This document shows, piece by piece, positions 30,201 through 40,869 of a stretch of DNA of 54,779 nucleotides; position 1 is the first letter of the stretch; every line of letters starts with the position of its first letter. Under the pieces are notes generated by a model. That model was not told the DNA's origin. It worked only from the letters and a program-made list of their open reading frames with translations, and did not search any database. The DNA comes from Paramicrosporidium saccamoebae. Lineage: Eukaryota > Rozellomycota. The translations under genes were made by a program, and so were the position numbers. Where the stretch lies: the NCBI GenBank assembly GCA_002794465.1, contig MTSL01000129.1, forward strand, positions 1 through 54,779, given 5' to 3'.

Positions 30201-31616
30201 ATGTGGGGCGTATTTTTGTACGACACTACGCCTGTGTAGCCAATTTGTAGTCTCCTTGGAGTGGCTGTGGCAAGTTTTAATCACCCAAAGAATAGTTACC
30301 GAGGCCGCTTCCTGCCAGAAACTCATCCCCGCGCGGTGTACGCCTTGACCAGACATCTCACAAGTACATCACGCCGGTGATTGATTATAGAGCTGGACCA
30401 GTGTATGTCTCCCCGAGAGTGGATTATGGCGACATTGAAAATTTATGGAATCATACTGCCGACCAGTGGATATTCGCTCCCCAATGATCGACCAACGCAA
30501 CTAGCACTGCGGGAACGAAACCGCTTTTTCTACAGTCTGTTGAGTGGAAAGTTTAAGGAGATTGTCCTCAATGATCAAGAATTGACGCTGATGATCTATA
30601 ATGCCGTTAGCAAGATTCTCTTTGCCGATATTCAAGAGTTTCGAAAACCAGCATGCAAGCTGTACGAGGGTGATCTGGGTTTGGAGGAAATTATAAAGCC
30701 GCTAGTTGAATGCATAGAGTGGATAGTACAGGAATGGCCAGTCGACTCGAAACTGTTTTTGCTATTCATCCATGAGGACTTTGCGCGTCTTTTTACGCAG
30801 CTATGGTATAGTCCTGATGGTAAAGAACGTACGTTAGTGACAGCATTGCTACTATCCATTATTAAGCGGCTTGAAAGCGATCAGCCTGCAAGTCTAGATG
30901 CGTTTATACACGGATTGCTGCAAATCATGGGTCGGCTGCTGGGAACTTTGTCTGACAATCGTTATATGACTATTAGACCGGTCCTAGAGATATTCGTTTT
31001 GTTACGTAGCTGCTTTGCCGTCTCGGCTATTCCTTGCTGGTTCGCCTCCCAGCACCTAGTCCCATTCCTAACGAATGCCCTAGTCATAAATTACGAAGCA
31101 GAGTTGTCTCAATTTTTACTCCAAATGATTGACGGCTCCAGCGACTCGATGCAAATTATCGAGGCGTTTGTGAAGACACGTTTACAGAATGTCCTGGAAA
31201 GTGTAGAAATGATATCTGTTAATGTGATCAGTTTCATACTGTTAAACGGTCTGGATCTGCCAGAGTCCCATTACTCAATGCTCGCGACAAAATTGGTCGA
31301 CTTGGCCCACACTTCCTCCCATCACTCCACAAAGGTGGCGACAATTACGCTTCTTAAATCCTTACTTGTTTATTGGGCTTTTGAATTAATCAACCCCATC
31401 GCTAGCGTACTGAAAAGTCTTGCCATTTGGATACTGGACGAGAGCTTAGAAAGTACAATTTCACCAAATCTAGTCGATCTATGGAGAAAGCTCTCCTTTG
31501 GAGTGATACCCGTGATATGCGTTCACAAAGGTATGAAAGAGATTCGTTCGCTTGTCAACAGAGTTGATGCTAAGATTGACCACGAGAGTTGTAAAAAGGA
31601 CCAGGGACCTTTTTAA
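30201..31616 (+). CDS. Secreted B56-like helical-repeat protein, paralogue 10
   Basis: 452 residues. The model uses a 9-base first exon (ATG-Trp-Gly), intron 30210-30239 (30 bases), exon 30240-30363, intron 30364-30390 (27 bases, phase 1), and a long last exon. The joined N terminus is MWGPICSLLGVAVASF, a signal peptide, followed by SYRGRFLPETHPRAV. The micro-exon start is the weakest part, since the downstream exon has no ATG before a stop. The body shows IYGIILPTS, LWYSPDGKERTLV, TIRPVLEIF and HLVPFLT. It opens the plus-strand type, distinguished by an FFYSLL block and an 'LYNAICNILF'-like helix. Confidence 0.68.
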
Positions 31617-31873
31617 ACTATGGATTCCAGCCAAAGGATCTCGAAGCCAACGATCAATGTGTGTTGGACCGATGTATTTTGGGCTGGTGTATTCTGGGCT
31701 GGTGTATTGACTTGGTGCCTCAAATCGATGCACTTAATACATACTTTAGTTTATTCATTAAAGTCACACCTTAGTTCAACCCTTAGCCCCTTCAACGCCT
31801 CAACATCTCAACATCTCACACAAACACCTCTCATGACCATTTTTGGATGAATAAACATTATTCCAATTGTGTC
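31617..31873. other. Intergenic with short simple repeats
   Basis: 257 bases between paralogues 10 and 11. It contains TGTATT-(t/c)-TGGGCTGG repeated at 31674-31706 and CTCAACAT repeats at 31798-31818. An AATAAA at 31851 may end paralogue 10. Confidence 0.45.
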
Positions 31874-33287
31874 ATGTTGCATGTTAATGTCATCGTCCTG
31901 CTGCTGTAATTACTATTGCAGACTATTTGAAAATTGTGTAGAGTTGCAGCCTGTAGTTGCGACGTATTTAAGGGAAGGTATTTGCCGGCATTCCTTCCTG
32001 ACGCTGTCAATAAGGCAACAAAGGCCCTCTGTAACCATCTCCACTCTACTATACTGACTCGTAGCGACCAAATGGGACTGGGCAGATCCACAGGCAAGCA
32101 TCAAGGCTCGCCTGCAGATCTATAATGAGGTGCTGCCGGCGGGAGAGTACCACTCCCGACCGTCTGAGGTCCACGCTCTGCTGAATCGACGCAACTTTTT
32201 CTTCATCAAAGTCATCACTTCAGAGTCGCTGGCACGTATCATTATCAATGACAGGGAGCTCTCTGCGCTCCTCTACCGCGCCTTATGCAACATTCTCTTT
32301 TTCAAGGTGGAAGAGCTTAATAAGACACAGGGTGACCGCAACACGCAGCCAGACGTCGATGATATACTCATCCCCGCGTTCCATTGGATCAAGGAAATTC
32401 TCTTCCGATGGCCAGCCGAAAGCGCAGTGTATCGTGCCCTGACGAGCGAGTCATTCACAAACTCTTTGAGAAAACTTCTTCATAGTCCGCAATTATCCGA
32501 ACGCGCACTTTTCACAAAACACGTGCATGATGCCTTGGAAGGCCTCGTTTCTAGGGAAGGCAATGTGTCGGACTATGTGAGCATTGTCCTGGTGCAGTTG
32601 GGTCTCGCTCTGCAAGACTCCAAGAAGGGCGATGAAGTTTACGGCCGGCCTTTGAAAGAAGTCTTTCGCTGCTATGTTGAGAGTCTCAAGTATGCAAATT
32701 ATCCACAAGTAGCACAATTCGTCTTTGAATACCTAATCCCCTTCATGAAGTCGCCCTTCATCAAGGAACATGTGACAGACGTGACAGCCTTGCTGAACTA
32801 TGTGATCACCCGTGCGCCCACCAATGCGGATCTAAAACGGACTGTCAAGAGGATCCTGGAACTGAGTTGGAGAAGTCGGAGTGAGAGGGTGGAAGAGGCG
32901 ACGGTGAGAATTGCACTCTCTGTGGCACTACAGCCTGCCATCTCACAGGGCTTCAACGTGGATTTCCTGACAAAGTCCTGGCGATTAACTCGACAGACAC
33001 TGCACACAAAGGTACTACAGCTGCAGAACGTGTGACCATAGACGAAATTATTGACGCTATCGTACTTCAAACAGGTCCTAACCACCGTGGTTGGGAGTGA
33101 TTTCAAGTTGGGGAGACATCTGATTGTTGAAATATGCGACTGGTTCCTACAGGAAAGAAACGAAAATGTTATCCCAAAGCTGGCCCAACTTTGGCAAGAG
33201 CTTACTGACACTGTGATCCCGCTCCTTGGAATGTCTGACAACCGACACGTAATTGAGGCAAATGCAAAGTTGAATAAAATGGCGTGA
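31874..33287 (+). CDS. Secreted B56-like helical-repeat protein, paralogue 11
   Basis: 437 residues, four exons. Introns are 31906-31941 (36 bases), 32031-32064 (34 bases, phase 1, branch ACTGAC) and 33012-33041 (30 bases, phase 0). Splicing produces MLHVNVIVLLLVAACSC, a strong signal peptide, then VFKGRYLPAFLPDAV. The body has LQIYNEVLPAG, LLHSPQLSERALF, a GRPLKEVF step and YLIPFMKSP. The last exon encodes WFLQERNENVIPKLAQLWQEL, the late helix pair, and ends EANAKLNKMA. The frame-restoring introns and family alignment support each join. Confidence 0.74.
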
Positions 33288-33753
33288 TCGAGGGTCGTCG
33301 TGTATGGCGGCGATTGCGATTTGGCATTACAACATTGTATCCGTGAGGTTAGTTAACAAAATCTCGAGTCCTCAGTTCTTGGTCGTTAGTCATATTATCC
33401 CATAGTGCCTCATTTGGTTAGCGAGTCCATGTTTCAAGGATCTGACTCTACGTGTGTCGCGTAGCGGAAAAGATGTCACGAACTAGGGTAGGTGGGAAGG
33501 GACGAGGAAGGACTTGTTCACTGTCGTTCTCTGTTAATCCAATGGCCTATTTCTAGTCTTAAAAATAAGGCAATAATAATCCTGAAGTCACAAGACTACA
33601 AATCTCACTGTAGTTTATCGGCTGTTCCAGCCACATCTTCACCGAACTGGAGGATCGCCCTCAAAGAATCGGGCAGCTAATCCGCTATACCACGTGTATG
33701 CATTCGCCACCATTGGTCCCAGATCCAGTTCATCCTGTCGACCAGGGATTATC
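33288..33753. other. Intergenic, no gene recognised
   Basis: 466 bases between paralogues 11 and 12. 33660-33750 is open upstream of the chosen ATG of paralogue 12 but has no family sequence. A stretch near 33409-33420 (TTTGGTTAGCG) looks like a tRNA D-arm, but no full tRNA can be folded around it. Confidence 0.45.
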
Positions 33754-35287
33754 ATGCTTTTGCTCATCCTACTATGCTTCTGCTCGTTCATCAGCTGTTC
33801 AGAGTTTCAAGGGCGTTACAGATACGAGCAGCATCCTAAGAGCCAGGAAATAGTACAACAAGCTATTAGAAGTATCCTCAACTATATTTTTTCTGACTGT
33901 AGGGTTTACGTGGAACTACCGGGACCCCGCTGCCAGTGTACAAGCGCTGATCAACATCTACAGCAACGTCTTGCCAGTCCATCCTCGTGATGGGAGTGAT
34001 TTGGAGACGCAGAGCCGACTTGAAGCTATCCTTGAGAGACGACTTTGTTTCTTTCGTCACGCCGTAAGCCAAGCAAATCACACCGACGTACTGCAGAACA
34101 ACGAGAGCGTCGCCGAAGCCTTTTTCCAGATGCTGCAAACCATCCTCTTCAGTAATACTGTGGAATTTAGGAAAGAAGTGGGCCAGAGAAAACGCTCTTA
34201 TGAAAACGATATTAGTCAAGTCACGGCTCCAGTTGTCGAACTGATCAGGACAATGCTTCGTCTTTGGCCGCACGGGCCGCTGACAAGACGTTTCTGCACG
34301 TCACAGTTTATTATCGCTGCGAGTGGACTACTTCAAAGTCCAATTAGGAGAGAGAGAGAGCTGATTGCGGACATGTTCGTTGACTTTTTGACTACTTTGG
34401 AGCGAGATGGTAGCCCCATGCTGACTGAATATGCGACGTCTCTCCTACAACAGATTGGTTTGGTATTCTATGACGCCAGTCAGCATCCAGAAGCAGCCAC
34501 CCGTCGACCCCTGGATTACGTGTTTAAGCTGTACGAGCTTTGCAGACGCCATGTTGCTCCAAAGTTACTAGTGGGCTTTATGAAAAACTATCTTGGTCCA
34601 TATATGAAAAGTGATGCCATGTTAGATTTTCCAGATGAGGTTTTTGGGTTGCTTGTCGGGACAATTGGCAGCAAGCACCAGAATGGGGATGAGGATGAGA
34701 TCGAGGAACATATTAGGGGCGCATGGGAAGATGAAATTGAAATAGGGGGCCAGGATACGCGTGAATGTGAAAATGGAATTGAAACCCTCGCCTGCGGCAT
34801 GGAACAGCACTCTTCTGATATACTTGATTTCTTGCTAACTTTGACAATGTTACACCCGGCTGAAGAGCAAGAGAATCTCATGTTCATGATCCTCGCAAGC
34901 GTAGTCAAGACATGTGCAGTGGCTGATTGCCATTTCCAAAAGTTTATCACGTCCTCCTTCAAGCTGGCCAGATTCACGAAACATGCAAGCACAACGATAA
35001 TGGTATTGGACCATCTTTTCAACAAGTTTCCAACCACTAGGCCCAATCCGATGACCATCCAGCGAGGATCCTTTGCCGTGTTTCTTGACGGCTTCATTTC
35101 GTACATCCTTCGCCAAGATCCCACTTCAAATCTCTTCTTTGCCCTCGGAAACGCATGGAGAGAGATGGACCAGAATGGAGCCATCTCTCTTGCTCAACAA
35201 TATCACCACAGTGCCGATTCGCCCCTGGGTGAAAGAATCGACGAGGTGAACAACAAGTTGCGAGAGCATCCACCATCATCGGAATGA
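33754..35287 (+). CDS. Secreted B56-like helical-repeat protein, paralogue 12
   Basis: 500 residues, two exons. The intron is 33872-33902 (31 bases, phase 1, branch CTGAC). The start ATG gives MLLLILLCFCSFISCS; an upstream frame adds 20 residues that would spoil the signal peptide. The motif is EFQGRYRYEQHPKS. INIYSNVLPVHP, LLQSPIRRERELI, a TRRPLDYVF step and NYLGPYM follow. A Glu/Asp/Gly-rich loop of about 40 residues interrupts the second half (GDEDEIEEHIRGAWEDEIE). It is the sister of paralogue 13. Confidence 0.76.
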
Positions 35288-35474
35288 TTCCGTTGACAAC
35301 TTTTCGGATAATATGGCCAATAAAAACATTATTAGAGATTTAGAGGCTTGGTATTACCTAATCTCTAGTTCATTTATGTGATATGGCACACGCCAGTGTC
35401 ACATAATATGCAATTGGGATCTTCGCCAAAGCTGGCCCTGGTTGCGGATTGGTCAGTTTTTCTTAAATTTGCAC

Positions 35475-37100
35475 ATGCAAATTTTTAGTGTTCTGCTCCT
35501 CCTGGTCCCACTCGCAGTTGACTCGGCATTTCAAGGTCGCTTCAGATACGAGCGACATTCTTCCAGTCTCGAGACTGTCCGCAGGGAACTCAAAGGTACA
35601 CTAGTTGGTTAACATTGTCTGACGACAGCTTTTTCGTGGAATGGGGAGGACGTTGCTGGGTCCATTACATCCATAATTGAAATTTACAGCAACGTGCTAC
35701 CTGTACATCCAGCGGACTCGCGCGATCAGAAGGAGAAGCAGGAGCAGATGGCTGTCATTGATTCGTACCTCAAGGGACGTGGCCATTTATTCCGAGCCGC
35801 AGTAGAGGAAGCCTGGCTCTCAGAAGTTCTGAAAAGTCATCGGTTCGTGGCATATAAATTCTTTGAAATGCTTTGCACAATTTTGTTTAGCGATCTCCTA
35901 GAGTTTGAAAAAGGATGGGACGGAGGCGTTCAAAGCACACAAGACGTAGATAAAGTGATCAATCCAATTACGTCCATTGTGAACACGGCGATGGAGAGCT
36001 GGCCAGATTCCTATTTGACGAAGCATTTCTGCACACCAAGCTTTGTAGTTGATGCTGCCAAGCTATTGCAGAGCCCAATCCAAGAAGAGAGGGCATTGGT
36101 GACAGAAATGCTCTGCAGATCACTGAAAAGTTTGGAGGAGCATGAAAGGTCCCCTTTGAAGGAATCAGTAGAAAGTTTGGAGAAGCATGAGAAGCCCCTT
36201 TTGGAGGAATATGCGGAAACGGTCCTGCGACAGATTGGGATGGCATTATATGACGCTACCGAGTTTCCGGGAGAGATTAGCAAAAGACCGTTGAAACATA
36301 GTTTCGACCTGTACAACTGTTGCAAGGCTCGCGTTGCTCCATCACTGTTGGTGAAATTTGTGAAAACGTATCTTATTCCCTTTTTGCGAAAGCTGCACTG
36401 GGTGGAATTCCAAGCTTCTGTGACAACACTGCTTATCATGACATTGAATCACTTGCACCGGGTTGCTAATGATTGTTACTCGGTAGCGACGATTGACGTT
36501 TGACTTTTAGGATCTTTTTGATTACTTGCTGAATTTGAAGCTGCGACATACTAACGCAAATTTGGAGTGCCACACGTTCATGGTCATTGGCCTGGTGGTC
36601 GCAAAGTCCATAACTAAAGATGGATACCGGGAAAAATTCATAGTATCCGCTCTTTCTCTTCTAAAATTGACCTCACATGTTACCGTAAGATCTCTACAGC
36701 GTTACTGACCTTCCAGACCAAGGTGACAATCTTATCCGTCTTTAAAGATTACTATCCAAAAGCCAGCCCATCCATATCAGCCATGAGGCTGCCCTCCTAT
36801 TCGGTCTTCTTTACTGGGTTTGTTGACTGGATCTTAAACGAGGATCTAGCCGATAGTAGAGTACACAAGAGCGTTTACAATTGCTGGAAAGAAATGATTG
36901 ATACTCAGACCGTCAATATAGCCTGGGAATTAACCCGGGTGCCCATCGACCATATCAATAGCGTGAATGCAAAGCTGGGAATCATTGATCTACCTCCTGA
37001 TTCTTCTTCAAATGAAGAATTTGAGAGCAACGATACTAGCGATAATGCTTCATCGAACAATGATAAAAGTTTGGGTAGCAATGATCCTGGCTTGATTTAA
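35475..37100 (+). CDS. Secreted B56-like helical-repeat protein, paralogue 13
   Basis: 510 residues, four exons. Introns are 35596-35628 (33 bases, phase 1), 36483-36510 (28 bases, phase 0) and 36685-36716 (32 bases, phase 0, GTAAGA with branch ACTGAC). The signal peptide is MQIFSVLLLLVPLAVDSA, and the motif is FQGRFRYERHSSS. IEIYSNVLPVHPAD, LLQSPIQEERALV, a duplicated KSLEEHERSPLKES block, a SKRPLKHSF step and TYLIPFL follow. The tail is Ser/Asn/Asp-rich (DNASSNNDKSLGSND). The third intron aligns with the last intron of paralogues 11 and 14, just before a TKV-type segment. Confidence 0.76.
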
Positions 37101-37426
37101 GCAAATAAAGGGGGCAAAGTTTACAATTATTGTGTAAAGCCGACGTGAGAGTTGTTTTAAATTTTTGTATACAACGAATACAGCCGTGAGGTTATAAAGA
37201 CTTGGTATCCCCGGTCCGCAGTTATATTATCCCACAACAACAATCGGCTTTGAATACTTGGGCCATTTACAAGTATCATGTAAAGTGGATACAATAAACG
37301 GCTTAGAGTCGGAATACCAGCGCACACCATGAAATTGCCTGGAAATCAAGGTTGCACCTCCAATAGAAATTGGTCACGTGCATGGCCGCGGTCATTACGC
37401 GCCATTCGGAAATAATCAAACAATTC
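37101..37426. other. Intergenic with a fragment of the dispersed repeat
   Basis: 326 bases between paralogues 13 and 14. 37204-37230 (TATCCCCGGTCCGCAGTTATATTAT) matches the terminal block of repeat copies 1 and 2; the rest of the repeat is not seen here. AATAAA occurs five bases after the stop of paralogue 13. Confidence 0.5.
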
Positions 37427-39146
37427 ATGGAATTAGTTATTGTGCGAGTCGGTACCCTTTTAATTTTTCTTGCGTACATGTCATTTGCCGGCTAAATCTT
37501 AGTGGCCTGGGTTACAGTGTATGCAGCAATTACTACCGCAGTCGATACAGTCCCGAGTTGCATCCGAATTCTCGTCGGATAGTGACAAGAAACCTCCAGG
37601 AGTTGAGAGAGACAAATTCTCTGAAGCGACTAAAGAGTCTGTTGCAGATTTACCAAACAGTTTTGCCGGCCTATGCGGAAGACAGGGAGGAGGGAGTACA
37701 GGTGTTTAAGGAGCTGGACAGTCGCAATAGTTTCTTTAACAGTTTGACTAGTGACAAAGAACGAATACGGGCCATCCAGCTGGACGACGAGCTAGGAAGC
37801 CTACTATATGACGTAATATACACCATTGTCTTTACCAACCTGCGAGAATTCGACAAAATGGAGGACCGACTCAGCTGTCGGGATCCCGGACCCCGCTTGG
37901 TGTCAATCCCGGTGCTGGATTTAGTCAATCACATTCTTTTGGTCAGTCCGTCAAACTGCATCATTTTTCAACTGCTGACTAGTGACAGGTTTATTGTGGC
38001 CCTTACGACGCTACTGATCAGCCCAATTTTGGAGGAACGTGTGATGGTGCTGACCACAGCAAGACGCATCATGGCCATGCTGGCTAGACACAACCTTTGT
38101 TTGCGCGACTCTGCCAAAGTACTGCTCACTCAGGTGGGATTGGCGCTGACAGATGTCTCAGTAAAGCCCGAGGTCACGTTGCGACCAATTCCGCTGTCAT
38201 TTGAGCTATTGCTCATGACCTTCCGCCAAGCTGATCCGACATTTATAGAGAGTTTCTACGTCAATTATCTGCTGCCATTCTTGCGTACCTCCTACTTAGA
38301 GAAATACCTGCAGGAGTGTTCCATGGCGGTAATGACACTGATAAACTGGCTGGAACAGACAGACCTTCCTCGGGCCAATCGATGTCTTTCGAGACTGCTG
38401 AAGACGCGATTCGTGCGACGTAAAAATGCCAACTGGGAAGCGTCGATGGTGCAGCTGATTTTCTATACGTCTCGCTGGACTCTGAGTGGACAAGCACACA
38501 TCCTCTTATTGCGTAAAATGTTTCGTGTCGCCGCTGAAACTCCTTATCCACAGGTTCCTTGAGTGGTGATTTAATATTTGTAGACAAAACTGGTAATTGT
38601 GGAACAGCTGGACACGCTATATGTAGGCCAAAAGCAGCTGCCGAATCTCCCTATCGACGCCGTCAACGCACTGGTCACTGGTGTCTCGGCCATGATCCTT
38701 CGTGAAGAATCCTCCACTCCCCTCTTTGAACAATTACGAAGTCTGTGGAACGCGCTGGCACAATCGCATCTCAGTTTTGTGGGAAAATTTGCTCACGATC
38801 AGTACGCAATCGTGGAGATTTAATTTGTAGACTGCTTATTGCAACAAATAACAAGTTGGAGGGTCGGCCAACTGTCGCTTCAGACTTTGAGATTAATCTA
38901 AATTCGCGCTTTGGAGACGTTAGTTTAAATTCGCGCTTTGGAGACAACAATCTAAATTCGAATCTTGAAACCAATCTAGATTCGAATTCCGAGTCCGATC
39001 CCCACCCGCACTTGGATCCAGATTTCCACTCGCACTTGGAATCAAGTCTCAACTCGCACTTTGATCCAAGTTTCCTATCCGAGGCCTCATTCAAGCCCCA
39101 ATCATTGTTCTCAAAGGCAACCACTGAAGAGGGCTTTTCCTTCTAA
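37427..39146 (+). CDS. Secreted B56-like helical-repeat protein, paralogue 14
   Basis: 543 residues, four exons. Introns are 37474-37502 (29 bases, branch GCTAAAT), 38554-38583 (30 bases, phase 0, atypical GTTCCT donor) and 38802-38830 (29 bases). The start is in a different frame from the main exon; splicing gives MELVIVRVGTLLIFLAG, then NYYRSRYSPELHPNSR, which combines the minus-strand YYRSR and the plus-strand HPNS forms of the motif. LQIYQTVLPAYA, LLISPILEERVMV, TLRPIPLSF and YLLPFLR follow. The last exon adds a repetitive tail (LNSRFGDVSLNSRFGDNN). It ends 20 bases before the Tfb2 start. Confidence 0.76.
38889..39070 (+). repeat. Coding tandem repeats in the tail of paralogue 14
   Basis: Degenerate units of 24 bases, e.g. 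TAAATTCGCGCTTTGGAGA twice in succession, grading into CACTCGCACTTGGATCCAAG-type units. All keep the frame and encode an Asn/Ser/Asp/His-rich tail. Confidence 0.6.
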
Positions 39147-39166
39147 GAATAAATAAATCTCTGTAA

Positions 39167-40450
39167 ATGTTTCTGCAGTACTTAGAGAGCTGCTCCGTGG
39201 CGTCACTGGACCGATTGTATACGGATACCAACACTTCAGTGACAGTCTACCGTCTACTGCCGGAACTGGCACAGTATATGATACGAAGACTGCTGCTGGT
39301 GGAAGGACCCACGCCGTTTGAAAGTCTTCGGGCGTTCCATCGACCGGCAACTCGTCATTTGCAGAACCCGGTGATTTTACGGCTGAAGCATTTGCAGATT
39401 CTGCAGGGTCGCAAAGGAGAGGTGTGGTTGAATGAAGAGTTTCGCCATTCTCTGCTGAGGGCGTTTTCTGGCGACTTGGAGAATCCCCCAATGCAGCCCG
39501 TAGTGGGAACAGACGACCATTGGGAGTCGCTGTTGTACATGTTAGTGACGGGAAGTCGACCGGAACGACTAAAGTTGACCCACTTTATGGACGTTTTGGT
39601 GGGAGCCGGATTGGCTTCTGAGACGGGCGGTGCAATTACAAACCGCGGCTTCCAATTCTTATTAGAAGATCGTACAACGCAGCTATGGACACTGCTGGTA
39701 CAGTATTTTTCAATGGCCGAGGCAGCGGGTTTGGATACTTTCCCCATGGTTACAATGGTCTGTCGGGTGGCCATAGTGCCAGTGGGATCGATCCTTGAGG
39801 CCACCATGGTTAGTGACTTTCTTGTCGAGTTGGGACTCGTTCTTCCTGGTCGATCCAACCAAGTCACCCTATTAGCCGGTGAATTATTATCTCCTCTAAA
39901 TGGAAATACGAGCATGATGGTGGGTACGGGGAGAAGTGTAGATGGGGGATTGCCCAACTCGGTTCCCCATTCAGCAAAACACTCAAATGGATACATTGTC
40001 ATTGAGACCAACTACAAAGTATACGCTTACACAACATCACCCTTGCAGATTGCCATTCTCGGACTATTTGTGAGGCTTCGAGATCGGTTCACCAATATGG
40101 TCCATGGACAGTTGACCGGTCCATCAGTTGCCGCTGCCCTTTCCAAAGGCATTACTGCAGCTCAACTGATTGCCTATCTGCGCAGTCATTTGCACCCGGT
40201 AATGCGGGATGAGCAGCTGCCCGCTGTAATTGAAGATCAAGTGCATTTATGGGAACGCGATCGCGAGAGAATACGTAGCGGCGATGGGTATCTGTATCAG
40301 CAGTTTGTCGATGGTACAGCCTTTTCCAAGACTGTAGAGGAGGCCACTCGACTCTCCGCCGTCCTCTATGTGAATTACCAAAGGAGACTGTTGATTGTCA
40401 AGCCCGAAGCACATTCCTCCCTCAAGGCTTTTATCAAAGCCGAGCGATGA
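39167..40450 (+). CDS. TFB2: TFIIH subunit Tfb2 (p52/GTF2H4)
   Basis: 427 residues, single exon. The N terminus (FLQYLESCSVASLDRLYTD, then LLPELAQYMIRRLLL) and the C-terminal block (SNGYIVIETNYKVYAYT, LRDRFTNMVHGQLTGPSV, LRSHLHP) are characteristic of Tfb2. The subunit anchors XPB in TFIIH and stimulates its ATPase during transcription initiation and nucleotide excision repair. Slightly shorter than human p52 (462). The spacing of 20 bases from the upstream stop implies that the promoter overlaps the previous gene's 3' end. Confidence 0.92.
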   Translation: MFLQYLESCSVASLDRLYTDTNTSVTVYRLLPELAQYMIRRLLLVEGPTPFESLRAFHRPATRHLQNPVILRLKHLQILQGRKGEVWLNEEFRHSLLRAFSGDLENPPMQPVVGTDDHWESLLYMLVTGSRPERLKLTHFMDVLVGAGLASETGGAITNRGFQFLLEDRTTQLWTLLVQYFSMAEAAGLDTFPMVTMVCRVAIVPVGSILEATMVSDFLVELGLVLPGRSNQVTLLAGELLSPLNGNTSMMVGTGRSVDGGLPNSVPHSAKHSNGYIVIETNYKVYAYTTSPLQIAILGLFVRLRDRFTNMVHGQLTGPSVAAALSKGITAAQLIAYLRSHLHPVMRDEQLPAVIEDQVHLWERDRERIRSGDGYLYQQFVDGTAFSKTVEEATRLSAVLYVNYQRRLLIVKPEAHSSLKAFIKAER

Positions 40451-40474
40451 GAACGATAGAGGGAATGTCTGTAT

Positions 40475-40730
40475 TAGAAAGCGGTTCAATCAGTGGAAAT
40501 GTCTGTACGAGGAAGCGGTTCAATCGATAGAAATTCTTGTAATTTTATATTAGCTATTAAGCAATCCAGCCAGTCGAAGGAATTGTCCGTAGTTTTATTA
40601 ACTGTCAAGCAGTTCAGTCAGTCGAAGGAATTGTCTGTAGGTTGATTAACTGTCAAGCAATTCAGTCAGTCGAAGGAATTGTCTGTAGGTTTATTAGCTG
40701 TTGAGCAATTCAGCCAGTCGATGGGAATGA
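40475..40730. repeat. 48-base tandem repeat array
   Basis: CAGTCGA(a/t)GG starts units at 40571, 40619, 40667 and 40715, a strict 48-base period. A diverged unit at 40522 and a shorter one at 40491 extend it to the left. Consensus parts are TTATTAACTGTCAAGCA, TTCAGTCAGTCGAAGGAATT and GTCTGTAGG. The array fills most of the 419-base tail-to-tail gap between Tfb2 and paralogue 15. It encodes nothing. Confidence 0.85.
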
Positions 40731-40869
40731 TCATTTTGCATTGGGCACCAAGGCAAAGAAGGCATGTACTAGTATACGGGAACAATAAATAACATAGAGA
40801 CACTGCAACAGGTGGAATGTAAAAGGACCCATGTACAAGTGAACTCGAGGATTCGCAAAGACGCAACAA

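Noticed and set aside
33405-33480. tRNA-like D-arm (TTTGGTTAGCG) in an intergenic region
   Set aside because: No matching acceptor stem, anticodon arm or GGTTCGAATCC-type T-arm could be paired around it on either strand.
35360-35430. Possible further copy of the dispersed repeat upstream of paralogue 13
   Set aside because: Only GTGTCACATA and a few flanking bases match; not enough to distinguish from chance.
40475-40730. CRISPR-like array
   Set aside because: Units are contiguous with no unique spacers and the genome is eukaryotic; it is a plain tandem repeat.
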